Of a stretch of DNA of 64,000 nt, positions 18,427 through 28,056 are shown one piece after another. The number at the start of each line of letters is the position of its first letter. Within the stretch, counting starts at the first letter, position 1. The notes beneath the pieces are model-generated. The model was given only the letters and a program-made list of their open reading frames with translations, did no database searches and was not told the DNA's origin. The position numbers and the translations under genes are program-made. The DNA comes from Pandoraea fibrosis (lineage in GTDB: Bacteria > Pseudomonadota > Gammaproteobacteria > Burkholderiales > Burkholderiaceae): contig NZ_CP047385.1 in the NCBI RefSeq assembly GCF_000807775.2, positions 5,332,001 to 5,396,000 on the forward strand. The letters are read 5' to 3'.

Positions 18427-18756
18427 TTACTTCGCCGGGGCGCCAGCCAGGACCCACTCGACGAGGATCTTGGCGTCGGCATCCGACAGGTTCGGGTGTG
18501 CCGGCATCGGGATCGGACCCCAGACGCCCGAACCGCCACCCTTCACTTTCTTCACCAGCTTGGCCACGGCATCCTTGTCGCCCTTGTACTTGGCAGCGAC
18601 TTCCTGATAAGACGGGCCCACGAGCTTCTTGTCGACGGCATGGCAACCCATACAGGCGTTGGCACCCGCGAGCTTGGTCGCCGCAGCAACGTCGACACCG
18701 GCGTGCGCCAGCGAGGTGCCGGCCAGCATGGCCGCAGCGATCAGCAACTTTTTCAT
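18427..18756 (-). CDS. Small cytochrome c (c551/c552 type) of the sox operon
   Basis: A 109-residue class I cytochrome c with a Sec signal (MKKLLIAAAMLAGTSLAHA), heme site CMGCH and axial methionine in GPIPMPAH. It probably takes electrons from SoxAX or SoxCD and passes them to the terminal oxidase. Its mature part closely resembles the C-terminal heme domain of SoxD next door (shared pattern VGPSYQEVA-KY and WGPIPMP-A). The ATG at 18756 follows a GGAG site. It is sometimes named SoxE in related clusters, but naming is inconsistent, so I give no symbol. Confidence 0.9.
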   Translation of the reverse strand: MKKLLIAAAMLAGTSLAHAGVDVAAATKLAGANACMGCHAVDKKLVGPSYQEVAAKYKGDKDAVAKLVKKVKGGGSGVWGPIPMPAHPNLSDADAKILVEWVLAGAPAK

Positions 18757-18838
18757 CGTATCTCCTTCGGTTTGTGTAGGGGACGGGGTCCTGCGGCGGC
18801 CTTGAGAACCGGGCGCATCCGTCGGACACCCTGCCCGC

Positions 18839-20035
18839 TCAATGTGCACCACGGAGAATCCAGTCGACCATCGTGCGGACGTCGGTTTCGGCGACCTGTG
18901 CCTGAGGCGGCATTGGCATGCTGCCCCAGTTACCGGCACCTCCGGCACGTATCTTCGCCACCAGTTTTTCAGTCGCATCCGACTGCCCATGGTACTTGGT
19001 GGCGACCTCCGAGAAGGCGGGCCCGATCTTCTTGTCGGTCACGCCGTGACAGGCCAGACAACCGTTCTTGTCCGCAAGCGTTGCTGCCGGTGACGTCACA
19101 GCGGCGGTTTGGGCCGGCGCGTCCGGACTCGTCATGCCAAGCGTGACGAGAGCCGCCGTCTTGCGCACCGACGCATTTTGCGCGGCAGTGCCCGACAGCG
19201 GCGGCAGCTTCGTATCGACACCGCGCACCGGTCCGATGACACGGTTCTGCGCGGCCAGATCCCCATGTGCGTCGCGGGCGTACGCAGGGAGTGCGGACGT
19301 CACGATACCAGCCTCAGGACAATCCTGCATACACGCCTTGTTATGAGTATCCGGTTTGTCGCCCACGCGCCACATGCCGTGCGCACGCGTCATGCCGTTG
19401 CGATTGGGCATGCGTTTCTGCACGTCGGCGATGTTCTTGTCCGACAGCACGAAGTCCGCCGGCACGATCTCGCCCAGATTCAGGATGTAGGCCGTGACCG
19501 CATACACCTCGTCCGGCGTGAGCGAGCGCGGCGCGTTCCACGGCATGGCCCGACGGATGTAATCCCAGATCGTCGAGACGGTGTCGACTTTCATGAGCGT
19601 GGTACGTACCGGCTGGTTATTCGCGCGCAGCGACGCCACGTGCCCCGTCTTGATGTCATCCGCCGTGGTCCCGCCGACCAGCGGGTTGAACACCTCGTTG
19701 CTCTCGCCGAACGTGCCGTGACACGACGCGCAGCGCGCGTCGAACAGCTTCTGGCCGTCCGCCACAGAACCCTGCCCCTTCGGCAACCCTTTGAAGTCGG
19801 GACGCACGTCGATGTCCCACGCGCTGACTTCTGCGGGCGTGGCGTCGCGTCCGATCCCGGTGGGCGTCTTGATCTTGACGGGGGCCGACGATGCAGCCTG
19901 CGCCGGCGATGAAAGCCACGCCACGACAGTCAGGGCCACGAGCGCCAACGCACTCGCCCAGAGTCCGGCGACGATCAACATTTGTATGCGCTGCATCACC
20001 TGGCGAGGAGACTTGCGTTCAATCGACATGAACAT
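18839..20035 (-). CDS. soxD: Sulfite dehydrogenase (SoxCD) cytochrome subunit SoxD
   Basis: A 398-residue diheme cytochrome c that accepts electrons from the molybdenum subunit SoxC. It has an N-terminal hydrophobic signal or anchor, a first heme site CASCH (residue about 100), an additional CMQDCPEAG segment, and a second heme site CLACH in the C-terminal domain followed by WGSMPMPPQ. The start overlaps the end of soxC, with GGAGG six bases before the ATG at 20035. SoxCD raises the electron yield from thiosulfate from two to eight and makes free sulfur globules unnecessary. Confidence 0.93.
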   Translation of the reverse strand: MFMSIERKSPRQVMQRIQMLIVAGLWASALALVALTVVAWLSSPAQAASSAPVKIKTPTGIGRDATPAEVSAWDIDVRPDFKGLPKGQGSVADGQKLFDARCASCHGTFGESNEVFNPLVGGTTADDIKTGHVASLRANNQPVRTTLMKVDTVSTIWDYIRRAMPWNAPRSLTPDEVYAVTAYILNLGEIVPADFVLSDKNIADVQKRMPNRNGMTRAHGMWRVGDKPDTHNKACMQDCPEAGIVTSALPAYARDAHGDLAAQNRVIGPVRGVDTKLPPLSGTAAQNASVRKTAALVTLGMTSPDAPAQTAAVTSPAATLADKNGCLACHGVTDKKIGPAFSEVATKYHGQSDATEKLVAKIRAGGAGNWGSMPMPPQAQVAETDVRTMVDWILRGAH

Positions 20036-21395
20036 TGGTCACCTCCCCGTTGGCTGCGACCTGCCATGTCTGGATCGCGTTGTTGTGATAAATCGACTTA
20101 GTGCCACGCACATCGCGGAGCTGCCGGTATCGGGGCTGTACGAAACCCGTCTCGTCCACCGCACGGCTTTGCAGCAGCGCGGGCGATCCGTCCCACTGCC
20201 AGTCGAAGTTGAAGCGCGTAAGGCACTTCGGCAACACCGGCGACTCGAGGCGTGCCGCGCGCCACGACTTGCCGCCATCGGTCGACACGTCGACCCGCTT
20301 GATGCGGCCTCGCCCCGACCACGCGAGACCGGTCACATTGAAATAGCCGCGATCAAGCAACGCCTGCCCTCCCGAGGGCGACGTGATCACCGATTTGCAC
20401 TCCTGAATCGAGGTGTACTGACGATGCTGGCCGTCCGGCATCAGGTCGACGTAGTGACTGGTTTCATCCTTGGTATTCCACGGCGCGTCGCCCACCTTGA
20501 TGCGACGCAGCCATTTCACCCAAGACACGCCCTGCACACCGGGCACGACCAGTCGCAACGGATAGCCGTTTTCGGGGCGCAGCATTTCGCCGTTCATGCC
20601 CCACGCGACGAGCACGTCGGAGAGCGCCGCCTCCATCGAGATCGTGCGGGTCATGCCGGAGCCGTCGCCGCCTTCGGCGAGTACGAACTGGCCGCGCCGG
20701 GTGTCGGCGCCCACGTCGTCGAGCAGCACGGACAACGGCACTCCGGTGAATTCGCAGCACGACAGCATGCCGTGCGTGTACTGAACGGTCGGCACCGCTG
20801 CGTTGCCCCACTCCATACCGGTATTCGCGCCGCACTCGATGAAGTGCATGCGCGACACCGAGGGCAGACGCATGATGTCGTCCATCGTGTACACCTTCGC
20901 CTCGCGCACGAGACCGTGCACCATCAGGCGATGCTGCGTCGGATCGATCTCCTGCCAGCCTTGATGGTGACGCTCGAAGTGCAGACCGCTCGGCGTGATG
21001 ATGCCGAACAGGCCTTGCAACGGTGTGAAGGCAACCGAGGCTTGCGCCGTCTGCGTGAGTCCCGGCGACTGACGCCGTTGCAGGTTCGCTTCGTACTTCG
21101 ACGGCATGCCATAGGGACGTGCCGCGACCGCCTGCCCCAGCGAGGTGGCCCATGGGCGCGGTTCGAGAATCATCGGGTCGCCAGCGGCGCCGGCACTGGC
21201 CGGGGCGTCGGCGGCGAAGGCGGCGCCGCCCGCCAGCGCAGCCCCTGCCGCCAGAAAGCTGCGCTGCAGGAAGCTGCGTCGGGTCGGGTTCAATCCGTCG
21301 CGAACGATGTCGGCGGCGAGGTTGTTGTCGACGAAATTCTCCGGAGCGCGGCGCAAACGGCCGGCTCGCGATGCGCTATCGCTGGTCTTGCTCAC
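20019..21395 (-). CDS. soxC: Sulfite dehydrogenase (sulfane dehydrogenase) molybdenum subunit SoxC
   Basis: A 458-residue molybdopterin oxidoreductase of the sulfite oxidase family. The Tat signal contains TRRSFLQRSFLAAGAAL; the molybdenum-binding cysteine is in HFIECGANTG near residue 188; the C-terminal dimerisation domain follows. Translation probably begins at a GTG (21395) with GGAG upstream. It is the first structural gene of the operon and overlaps soxD by 17 bases. It oxidises the sulfane sulfur bound to SoxY in the periplasm. Confidence 0.94.
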   Translation of the reverse strand: MSKTSDSASRAGRLRRAPENFVDNNLAADIVRDGLNPTRRSFLQRSFLAAGAALAGGAAFAADAPASAGAAGDPMILEPRPWATSLGQAVAARPYGMPSKYEANLQRRQSPGLTQTAQASVAFTPLQGLFGIITPSGLHFERHHQGWQEIDPTQHRLMVHGLVREAKVYTMDDIMRLPSVSRMHFIECGANTGMEWGNAAVPTVQYTHGMLSCCEFTGVPLSVLLDDVGADTRRGQFVLAEGGDGSGMTRTISMEAALSDVLVAWGMNGEMLRPENGYPLRLVVPGVQGVSWVKWLRRIKVGDAPWNTKDETSHYVDLMPDGQHRQYTSIQECKSVITSPSGGQALLDRGYFNVTGLAWSGRGRIKRVDVSTDGGKSWRAARLESPVLPKCLTRFNFDWQWDGSPALLQSRAVDETGFVQPRYRQLRDVRGTKSIYHNNAIQTWQVAANGEVTNVHVD

Positions 21396-21552
21396 CCTGT
21401 CTCCTCGCGTTTTGTGGCGGCCGCCTGTATCGCGAGGACACGGGCGGCTTACCGCTTTTGTTCTAGCTTTTGAACGCGGTCTCGTTGCCGCGCTGTCTTA
21501 CGGGTCTTGCCATGCTGCAGTGCTACGGTTCCACAACGACCTGCGGCGTGTG

Positions 21553-21900
21553 TCAGTGCCCGCGTGGCATGAAGCCATCGACGGCACGCTCCGGCAGGGC
21601 CTCCTCCTCGATTCGGCCGGCGACCTGCACGCACACGGCGCGACAGATCTCGACCACCCCGGTATCGGCAATCGTGTAATACACCTGATTCCCGTCGCGA
21701 CGGCGCGACAACACCCCCGCCTGATACATCGCCCCGAGATGCCGCGAGACGTTCGTCTGTGACGAACCCACCTGCGTCACCACCTCGTTCACCGAGCGCT
21801 CGCCACCGCACAGCGCGTGCAGAATTCGCAACCGGGTCGGCTCCGAGAGCAGACTGAAGTAGTGCGACACCTTTTCGAATACGCGATCGAGTTCTTCCAT
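21553..21900 (-). CDS. ArsR/SmtB-family transcriptional regulator of the sox region
   Basis: A 115-residue winged helix-turn-helix protein: EPTRLRILHALCGGERSVNEVV, recognition helix SSQTNVSRHLGAM, wing RRRDGNQVYYTI. The canonical ArsR metal box ELCVCDL is absent. Instead there is Cys31 in the second helix and Cys86 and Cys90 in the last helix, an arrangement reminiscent of the persulfide-sensing SqrR/BigR/YgaV group. Position 157 bases upstream of soxC suggests it represses sox in the absence of reduced sulfur, as ArsR-type SoxR does. The ATG at 21900 is chosen because an upstream in-frame start would lie within the operator palindrome. Confidence 0.85.
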   Translation of the reverse strand: MEELDRVFEKVSHYFSLLSEPTRLRILHALCGGERSVNEVVTQVGSSQTNVSRHLGAMYQAGVLSRRRDGNQVYYTIADTGVVEICRAVCVQVAGRIEEEALPERAVDGFMPRGH

Positions 21901-21939
21901 GACGGTCAGTCTTTGAGTTCGTGTGAAGGCAAGGAAAAT

Positions 21940-21969
21940 TCCGTATATGCCCACATACGCATATACGGA
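21940..21969. promoter_or_regulatory. Palindromic operator upstream of the ArsR-type gene
   Basis: TCCGTATATG (21940-21949) and CATATACGGA (21960-21969) form a perfect 10-bp inverted repeat with a 10-base spacer, 40 bases before the regulator start. A related half-site, TTCCGTGTATACC, is at 22069-22081. The remaining part of 21970-22291 holds nothing else that I recognise. Confidence 0.7.
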
Positions 21970-22291
21970 TAATCAAAATAACGGGCGACAGAAGCAAGCT
22001 GCACTGCAACATATCGGACCCCGATGCATTTCGCCGGACGGCGCGGATTTTGCGTTTGGCAAACCACTTTCCGTGTATACCGTCGGATATAGCGCTCCCA
22101 ACCTCATACGCTTGCGCGCTGGCAGGCGCCGAACCGGCGGGCAGCGGCAGCGACTCACCAGGCGACACGGCGGATGGGGACATCAGGGAAAAACCCGATA
22201 AGAAAAGTAACAAGGGACGGCCCGCCGGAACCACGTTTTCAGCGGACTTCGTCCCTTGCAGGGGGTGGCGACGCGGGAAACCTGCCGCGTC

Positions 22292-24058
22292 TCACTCAAA
22301 TTGATACGACCAGTTCGCATTGAACCGCAGCGGCCGGTTCGGCGAGTTGGTCGGAGCGTCGGCCATTGGTTTAGCCACCGACAGGTCGAGCGAATAGTAC
22401 TTGCTGTCGGAAATCCGAACGCCCAGCCCGACAGAGGCGAGCTGATTGTGGAACAACTGTCCGTAGTTCAGATAGACACGAGCCGTATCGAGCATCAGAT
22501 ACGGCTGGATCGTCTTCAGATAGCGGAAGTCTGTGCGGAACATCCGGTTCAACTCGATCGACGCGCCCCAGCCCTTGTCCCCGGCGATTTCGCCCGCCGG
22601 ATAGCCCAGACCGAAACGCTGGCCACCGAACGTCGCCTGCTCGGACGTCGGCAGTGTGTTGCTGCTGTACTGGGCGCCGGCCGAGACGATGACACCGAAA
22701 TCCCACGGCAACACAACGCCTTGCTTGCCATCGAGCGTGAAGCGCCAGAAGGCCAGATCGTAGGGACCGAGGATTTGGGCCACGCCCGCCGGCTGCGTGG
22801 TGTAGGACTGGCTCGCGCCCATCCCGTTGAAGCCCTTGAACACCCCCAGCGTGGCGCTGCGGGTCTGCTTGTCGGTGACTTCGTTATACGCGAGCTGCAC
22901 TTGCCCGGCGCGCACGTTCGTCTGCGAATTGATGTTGTTCGGCGAATTCGGCACTTCGTAGCGGTCGCGCGAATTCACGCCATACATGCCGCCACTGACC
23001 GTGAGGCTGCGCTGATTGTTCAGCAAAATCGGATACGACACGCTCACGGCGACGCGCTTGGTGTCGAGGTGTCGCGTGAGGCCCGCGAGCGCCTGATCGT
23101 CCGGCTGACCGCGATAGTGCGACGCATCGACACGCGCCTGCAAACCGTCGGAGCCCAGCGGCTGGATGTACGACGCCGCATAGAACTCCTCGTCGTTGTG
23201 TCCTTTGGGGGCAATCGCGGTGAGCTGAATCTGTTCGCCAAGCGGTGTGAGCGCGTTGCTCGACACGGTAAATACGCCGCGAATGCCCGGGTTGTTATAC
23301 GAGAGCGACGTGCCCAGCGCCACGGGCTGACGCGACACATCCAGCGAAAGCTCGGTCGCGCCGTCGGTCTGCGTGGGTGGCTGCACGTCGGCCTTGATCT
23401 TCATGCCGGGCACGAGCGTGAGCAGATTCAGATACCGCTCGAACGTCGCACGCTTGAGCGGACGCTCCGCCTCGATATGCGCCGCGATATCGCGCAGGCG
23501 CTGCTCGGACGGCCCCGGCTTGCCGGTGATTTTCGTGCTCGAGATATAGCCTTCGACCACGGTCACGCGCACGAAGCCGTCGTTGAAATCCTGCGCCGGG
23601 ACGAACGCGAAGGACAGCAGGTAGCCCGCGTCCTGATACATCTTCGTGACCTGATTGGCTTTCTCGACCAGATCGCCGATGGTCACTTCCTTACCCGCCA
23701 TCGGCGCGAACAATCCCGCCACCGACTCGAAAGGCAGGGACTTGACCCCTTCGATACCGAAACGCTGAGGCGTGATCTTGCGGGCGAGCAGCGACTTGAG
23801 GGCGTCTTCCTGCGTCGGCGCCTGAATGTGCAGTGTCGGGGCGGCGGCTTTAGGGACGTCAATCTTCGGAAGACTTTGCAGCGGATCGCCGCGCACGGGG
23901 CTGGCGTCGGCCCAGGCTTGCTGCGTGCCCAACAGGCTGATGGCTGAGAGTGATACGGCAACAAATCGAACGACGACTTTGCGGTTGCGAACAGACTTGC
24001 CCGAGCCCCCACGCGCAATGCGTGACGCTAGACGGGACTCTCCCTGGCGATGCGCCAT
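22292..24058 (-). CDS. ShlB/FhaC/HecB-family two-partner secretion transporter (TpsB)
   Basis: A 588-residue outer-membrane protein of the Omp85/TpsB superfamily. After a long signal region ending QAWA there is a POTRA-like part (residues about 80-200, with ITPQRFGIEGVKSLPFES and GYLLSFAFVPAQDFNDGFVRVTVVEGYI) and a 16-strand-type barrel to the C-terminal SYQFE. The usual VRG(F/Y) motif of the barrel loop L6 is replaced by RFGLGYPAGE. No TpsA exoprotein gene is adjacent: on one side is the sulfur regulator, on the other the sulfide dehydrogenase. ATG 24058 is preferred over a TTG five codons upstream. Confidence 0.85.
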   Translation of the reverse strand: MAHRQGESRLASRIARGGSGKSVRNRKVVVRFVAVSLSAISLLGTQQAWADASPVRGDPLQSLPKIDVPKAAAPTLHIQAPTQEDALKSLLARKITPQRFGIEGVKSLPFESVAGLFAPMAGKEVTIGDLVEKANQVTKMYQDAGYLLSFAFVPAQDFNDGFVRVTVVEGYISSTKITGKPGPSEQRLRDIAAHIEAERPLKRATFERYLNLLTLVPGMKIKADVQPPTQTDGATELSLDVSRQPVALGTSLSYNNPGIRGVFTVSSNALTPLGEQIQLTAIAPKGHNDEEFYAASYIQPLGSDGLQARVDASHYRGQPDDQALAGLTRHLDTKRVAVSVSYPILLNNQRSLTVSGGMYGVNSRDRYEVPNSPNNINSQTNVRAGQVQLAYNEVTDKQTRSATLGVFKGFNGMGASQSYTTQPAGVAQILGPYDLAFWRFTLDGKQGVVLPWDFGVIVSAGAQYSSNTLPTSEQATFGGQRFGLGYPAGEIAGDKGWGASIELNRMFRTDFRYLKTIQPYLMLDTARVYLNYGQLFHNQLASVGLGVRISDSKYYSLDLSVAKPMADAPTNSPNRPLRFNANWSYQFE

Positions 24059-24256
24059 CCCTATGCCCCCCAACGCTTATTTTTTCGTCCGGCCAGTGTA
24101 ACCGAGAGGCGTGAGGCCCCGTCAACGGGGGATTTCGGGGAGATTCGGCACCGACACAACAACCGGATCGTGCGCGTCGGCAGCACGTACATGGCGTCGC
24201 TTAGAGACTATCCTCCAAACGCATTTCGACAGCAGTGCATGCCGCCGACATCCCCG

Positions 24257-25552
24257 TCAGGCCAGCATGTCTGCCCAGATGCCTTGTGCCCATGCGAGTC
24301 CCAGCGCGAATTCGTCTCGCGTGGCGCGCGGCGAGGCGCCGCCTGTGCCCGGCACCGGGAGCATGGTGCGCTGTGCCGCGTCATATCGGTGAACGCTCGC
24401 CACGTGCATCGCTTCGGTGGCCGACACGAACGTGTAGCAAGTGTTGCTATAGAGCGGCGCGGAGTTGACCGTGCGGCCGGACAGGGTCGCCACGATGGCG
24501 GCGGCACAGACCTTGCCGTGCTGGTTCGCCATGTGGCCCGACTTCGGCATTTGCGGCGCGATCTGGATGGCGTCGCCGAGAACATGAATGTCGGCGTGCG
24601 CCTTGGAAGCGAACGTCAGGAAATCGACATCGCACCAGCGGCCGTTGGCCGTAGCGAGTCCGCTCTCGACGGCAATATCGCCTGCCCGCATGGGCGGGAT
24701 CACGTTGAGCACATCGGCCCGGACCTCCTCCCCTAGTTCGAAGCGCGCGATCTGCCGGGTGCCGTCGATGGCCACGTCGGTGCAATTGAACTGCGGGTGA
24801 TACTCGACGATACCGGCGAACTGCGTGCGCCAGACCTCTTGAAACTGCTCCGCTTCGGCAAGCACCTGATCGTTGGCGTCGAAGACGAGCACCTTCGCCC
24901 TCGGCTTGTGCTGCTTGAGCCACGCGGCCACCTGACACGCGCGCTCGTAGGGCGCGGGGGGGCAGCGAAACGGCGCGTCGGGAATGGTGATGGCGAATAC
25001 ACCGCCGTCGGGCATCGCTTGCAGGCGGGCGTGCAATGCAGTGCTTTCGCGTGCATCGGTCCATGCCACCGGCAAGGCGTCGCGGATCGCCGGATCGGAG
25101 AGCCCGGCGATAGCATCGCGGCGCAACGATACGCCGGGGGCAACGATCAGTTTGTCGTAGGAGAGGCGGTTGCCGTCTGCCAATTGCACGTGTTTGCCGG
25201 CGGCGTCGATGGCGGCGGCTCGCGTGCGCCGCCAGACCACGCCGTGGCGCGCGACGAGCGCGTCGTATGACACCGTCAGGTCGCTGACCCGCAGATTTCC
25301 ACCGACCACCAGATTCGATAACGGCGACGAGACGAATGCCGGATTCGGTTCAACAAGCGTGACATCGATCGTGTTGCCGGAGAGCACGCGTAATGCCTTC
25401 GCGGCCGTGGCCCCGCCGAACCCGCCACCGATGACGACCACGCGCGCGCGCCCCTTTACCGGCGTCGGCCAGAGAGGTGCGGCCCTCGTGGGAGTGGCAC
25501 CGGCCAATGCCGCCGTCGCGCCCAATCCGAGAAGAAAATTACGGCGACGCAT
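24257..25552 (-). CDS. fccB: Sulfide dehydrogenase flavoprotein (FccB/SoxF)
   Basis: A 431-residue FAD protein that oxidises sulfide to sulfur in the periplasm. It has a Tat signal (MRRRNFLLGLGATAALAG), a Rossmann FAD site (VVVIGGGFGGATAAKAL), VEPNPAFVSSPLSNLVVGG with typical flavocytochrome c context, and the C-terminal TCYTFVSATEAMHVASVHRY domain. The cysteines in FRCPPAPYERACQ and the C-terminal TCY are candidates for the redox-active disulfide. Its start overlaps the end of the cytochrome gene by 14 bases, so the two form a flavocytochrome c complex. Confidence 0.93.
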   Translation of the reverse strand: MRRRNFLLGLGATAALAGATPTRAAPLWPTPVKGRARVVVIGGGFGGATAAKALRVLSGNTIDVTLVEPNPAFVSSPLSNLVVGGNLRVSDLTVSYDALVARHGVVWRRTRAAAIDAAGKHVQLADGNRLSYDKLIVAPGVSLRRDAIAGLSDPAIRDALPVAWTDARESTALHARLQAMPDGGVFAITIPDAPFRCPPAPYERACQVAAWLKQHKPRAKVLVFDANDQVLAEAEQFQEVWRTQFAGIVEYHPQFNCTDVAIDGTRQIARFELGEEVRADVLNVIPPMRAGDIAVESGLATANGRWCDVDFLTFASKAHADIHVLGDAIQIAPQMPKSGHMANQHGKVCAAAIVATLSGRTVNSAPLYSNTCYTFVSATEAMHVASVHRYDAAQRTMLPVPGTGGASPRATRDEFALGLAWAQGIWADMLA

Positions 25553-25991
25553 CGTGTCCGCCTGATGAAGATTGACGCTCGGATGCTGACGGCATTTTCG
25601 CTGCCGGCTGCGCCGCGAAATACGCGGCGATGCGCTGCAACTCGTCGTCGCGGTAGCCTTTGAGAAGCTGTGGCATCAGTGTGGCGGGCCGCCGCCCGTC
25701 ACGCATGGCCTGCAATAGCGTCATGAGTTCCGCCGCCGGGCGGCCCTCCAGCGTTGGTAGCGCCGGCTGACCGGCACTCACTGGCGCCGACGCATTGTGA
25801 CAACTCATACACGCCATCGCCCAGTCGCGGGCCTGCCAGTCGGGCCGCGACGTTTGCGAAGCCGTTTGCGCGGCAGCCACCGGAGACGCGGCACGCGCGC
25901 CGGACGCGGGGGCAGCGAACGCGGCACCCGTGACGGCGAGCCATGCGGCGCTCGTCAGAACGAACGCCGCCGCTATCGACGGGTTCGTCAT
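25539..25991 (-). CDS. fccA: Flavocytochrome c cytochrome subunit (FccA-like)
   Basis: A 150-residue monoheme cytochrome c with a Sec signal ending AAFAAPA, heme site CMSCH and an axial methionine in TLMPQLLKGYRDDEL. The segment YRDDELQRIAAYFAAQ is typical of FccA and related class I cytochromes. The ATG at 25991 begins a normal signal peptide; the longer in-frame start is 20 codons upstream. It takes electrons from FccB. The diheme type of FccA is about twice this size, so this is the short, one-heme type. Confidence 0.85.
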   Translation of the reverse strand: MTNPSIAAAFVLTSAAWLAVTGAAFAAPASGARAASPVAAAQTASQTSRPDWQARDWAMACMSCHNASAPVSAGQPALPTLEGRPAAELMTLLQAMRDGRRPATLMPQLLKGYRDDELQRIAAYFAAQPAAKMPSASERQSSSGGHDASP

Positions 25992-26080
25992 GGCATGACG
26001 AGGTCGATAGCGGCGGCTTCCTGCTGAGTCGATGTCAGCACGCATGCGCACGGAGGAATCCGGGGCGTGGGGTGCGTGCG

Positions 26081-26854
26081 TCAGTTACCGGTCTTGGTCG
26101 ACGGGCCCGGCTTGACGGGGCCCTCGCTGATCGGGGCAGGCGAGGACAGCGGCTTGGCCGTCACCGTGTCGGTGCCGATCGGCGTGGTCGTGACCGTCGC
26201 GGCGTTCGCGTCGTCCGCCTGAGCCGGCGCCGGGTTCTTCTCGGCTTCGGTCGACAGGCGCTGCGCCTCTTCAGGCTTCACGTATTCGTAGAGCTTGATC
26301 ACCTTCTGCACACCATCGATCCGGCTCGCTACGTTCGCCGCGATACGGCCTTCCTCTTCGGAGACCAGACCCAGCAGATAGACGTCGCCCCGCTCGGTGA
26401 CCACCTTGAAGACGTTGGCCGAGATTTCCTTGGTGTTGATCAGGTTGGCCTTCACTTTGCTGGTGATCCAGGCATCGTTCGAGCGGGAGCCGAAGGAACT
26501 CTTCGGTCCAATGGCGATTTCGTCGACGATGCCGCGCACATTGCTGATCTGCTTGACGATGTCCACCGCGCGTTGCTTGCTCTTGTCGTCGGGCACTTCG
26601 CCGGTCAGCAATACGCGACGGTTGAAGACGGTCACGTTCACATGGACGGCGTCGTCGGTCAGGGTATTGGCGATGTTGGCTTCGGCCTTGACCTGAATTT
26701 CGCGGTCTTCCGTCTGCGCGCCGACGGAACGACGATCGGTGGCGACCAGTGCGCCGGTCGCAGCGCCGCCGAGGATGATAGGGGCGCAGCCGCCCAGGGT
26801 TGCAACAATCAACGCTGCCGCAGCAAGCGGCTTAACCACGCGTTGGAAACTCAT
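26081..26854 (-). CDS. dolP: BON-domain lipoprotein DolP (YraP)
   Basis: A 257-residue outer-membrane lipoprotein. The signal ends in the lipobox LGGC (cysteine 23), followed by two BON domains: the first around DREIQVKAEANIANTLTDDAVHVNVTVFNRRVLLTGEV, the second around NDAWITSKVKANLINTKEISANVFKVVTERGDVYLLGLV. The C-terminal 60 residues are low-complexity Thr/Pro/Ala. In E. coli DolP supports outer-membrane integrity and BAM function. The order dolP-diaA-yraN with divergent rsmI matches the conserved proteobacterial cluster. Confidence 0.88.
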   Translation of the reverse strand: MSFQRVVKPLAAAALIVATLGGCAPIILGGAATGALVATDRRSVGAQTEDREIQVKAEANIANTLTDDAVHVNVTVFNRRVLLTGEVPDDKSKQRAVDIVKQISNVRGIVDEIAIGPKSSFGSRSNDAWITSKVKANLINTKEISANVFKVVTERGDVYLLGLVSEEEGRIAANVASRIDGVQKVIKLYEYVKPEEAQRLSTEAEKNPAPAQADDANAATVTTTPIGTDTVTAKPLSSPAPISEGPVKPGPSTKTGN

Positions 26855-26969
26855 CGGGCTTTCTCCTTATTGGATGGTCGAACGGGGCGGCCCCCGCCGC
26901 ACTCAGCCGGCACCGCCCGCCCCCGCGACCCGATGCCCGTCATGTTGACGCCCTACGATGACAATTGGT

Positions 26970-27635
<666 letters not shown>

Positions 27636-27702
27636 TCACAGGCCATCAGTCTTGAAAACGGCACTTTCGCAAGTGTAACAGGGCCGGGGGACGCGGGTTT
27701 CG

Positions 27703-28056
27703 TCAACCGTCGTCGGCGCCAAAGGCGTCAGGCAGCCAGCGCACCACCGGCGGATGGCCATCGAACGCCACGACGTCGAAGCGGCAACGCCCCGCAGGAC
27801 GCCGCAAAAGGTAATGACGCGCGGCGAGCATCAGGCGACGTCGCTTGGCACGCGTAATGCTCTCGGCCGCTCCGCCAAAGTCGCTGCGCGCGCGGGCGCG
27901 CACCTCGACGAATACCAGTACCCCGGCGCGATCCCGCATAATGAGGTCGATTTCGCCGCCGCGACACCGATAGTTGCGCGCGACAAGCCGCCAGCCGCGT
28001 CGCTCCAGCAGCGTCTGCGCGCGGCCCTCGAACGATTCTCCAAGCTGATTCGACAT
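27703..28056 (-). CDS. yraN: YraN-family endonuclease-like protein (UPF0102)
   Basis: A 117-residue protein with the restriction-endonuclease-like fold. [27 protein letters not shown] and [12 protein letters not shown] hold the conserved E-x-D-L and (E)V-K-like catalytic set, here with R in place of the lysine-like position. Function is not established. It is divergent from rsmI, with starts 95 bases apart when the downstream rsmI ATG is used. Confidence 0.88.
   Translation of the reverse strand: MSNQLGESFEGRAQTLLERRGWRLVARNYRCRGGEIDLIMRDRAGVLVFVEVRARARSDFGGAAESITRAKRRRLMLAARHYLLRRPAGRCRFDVVAFDGHPPVVRWLPDAFGADDG

Noticed and set aside
19791..21473. 560-codon plus-strand open frame across soxC and soxD
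   Set aside because: Antisense shadow of GC-rich genes with no recognisable features.
22256..23947. 563-codon plus-strand open frame opposite the TpsB gene
   Set aside because: Arg/His-rich composition caused by GC-rich antisense reading; the minus-strand gene has signal peptide, POTRA and barrel.
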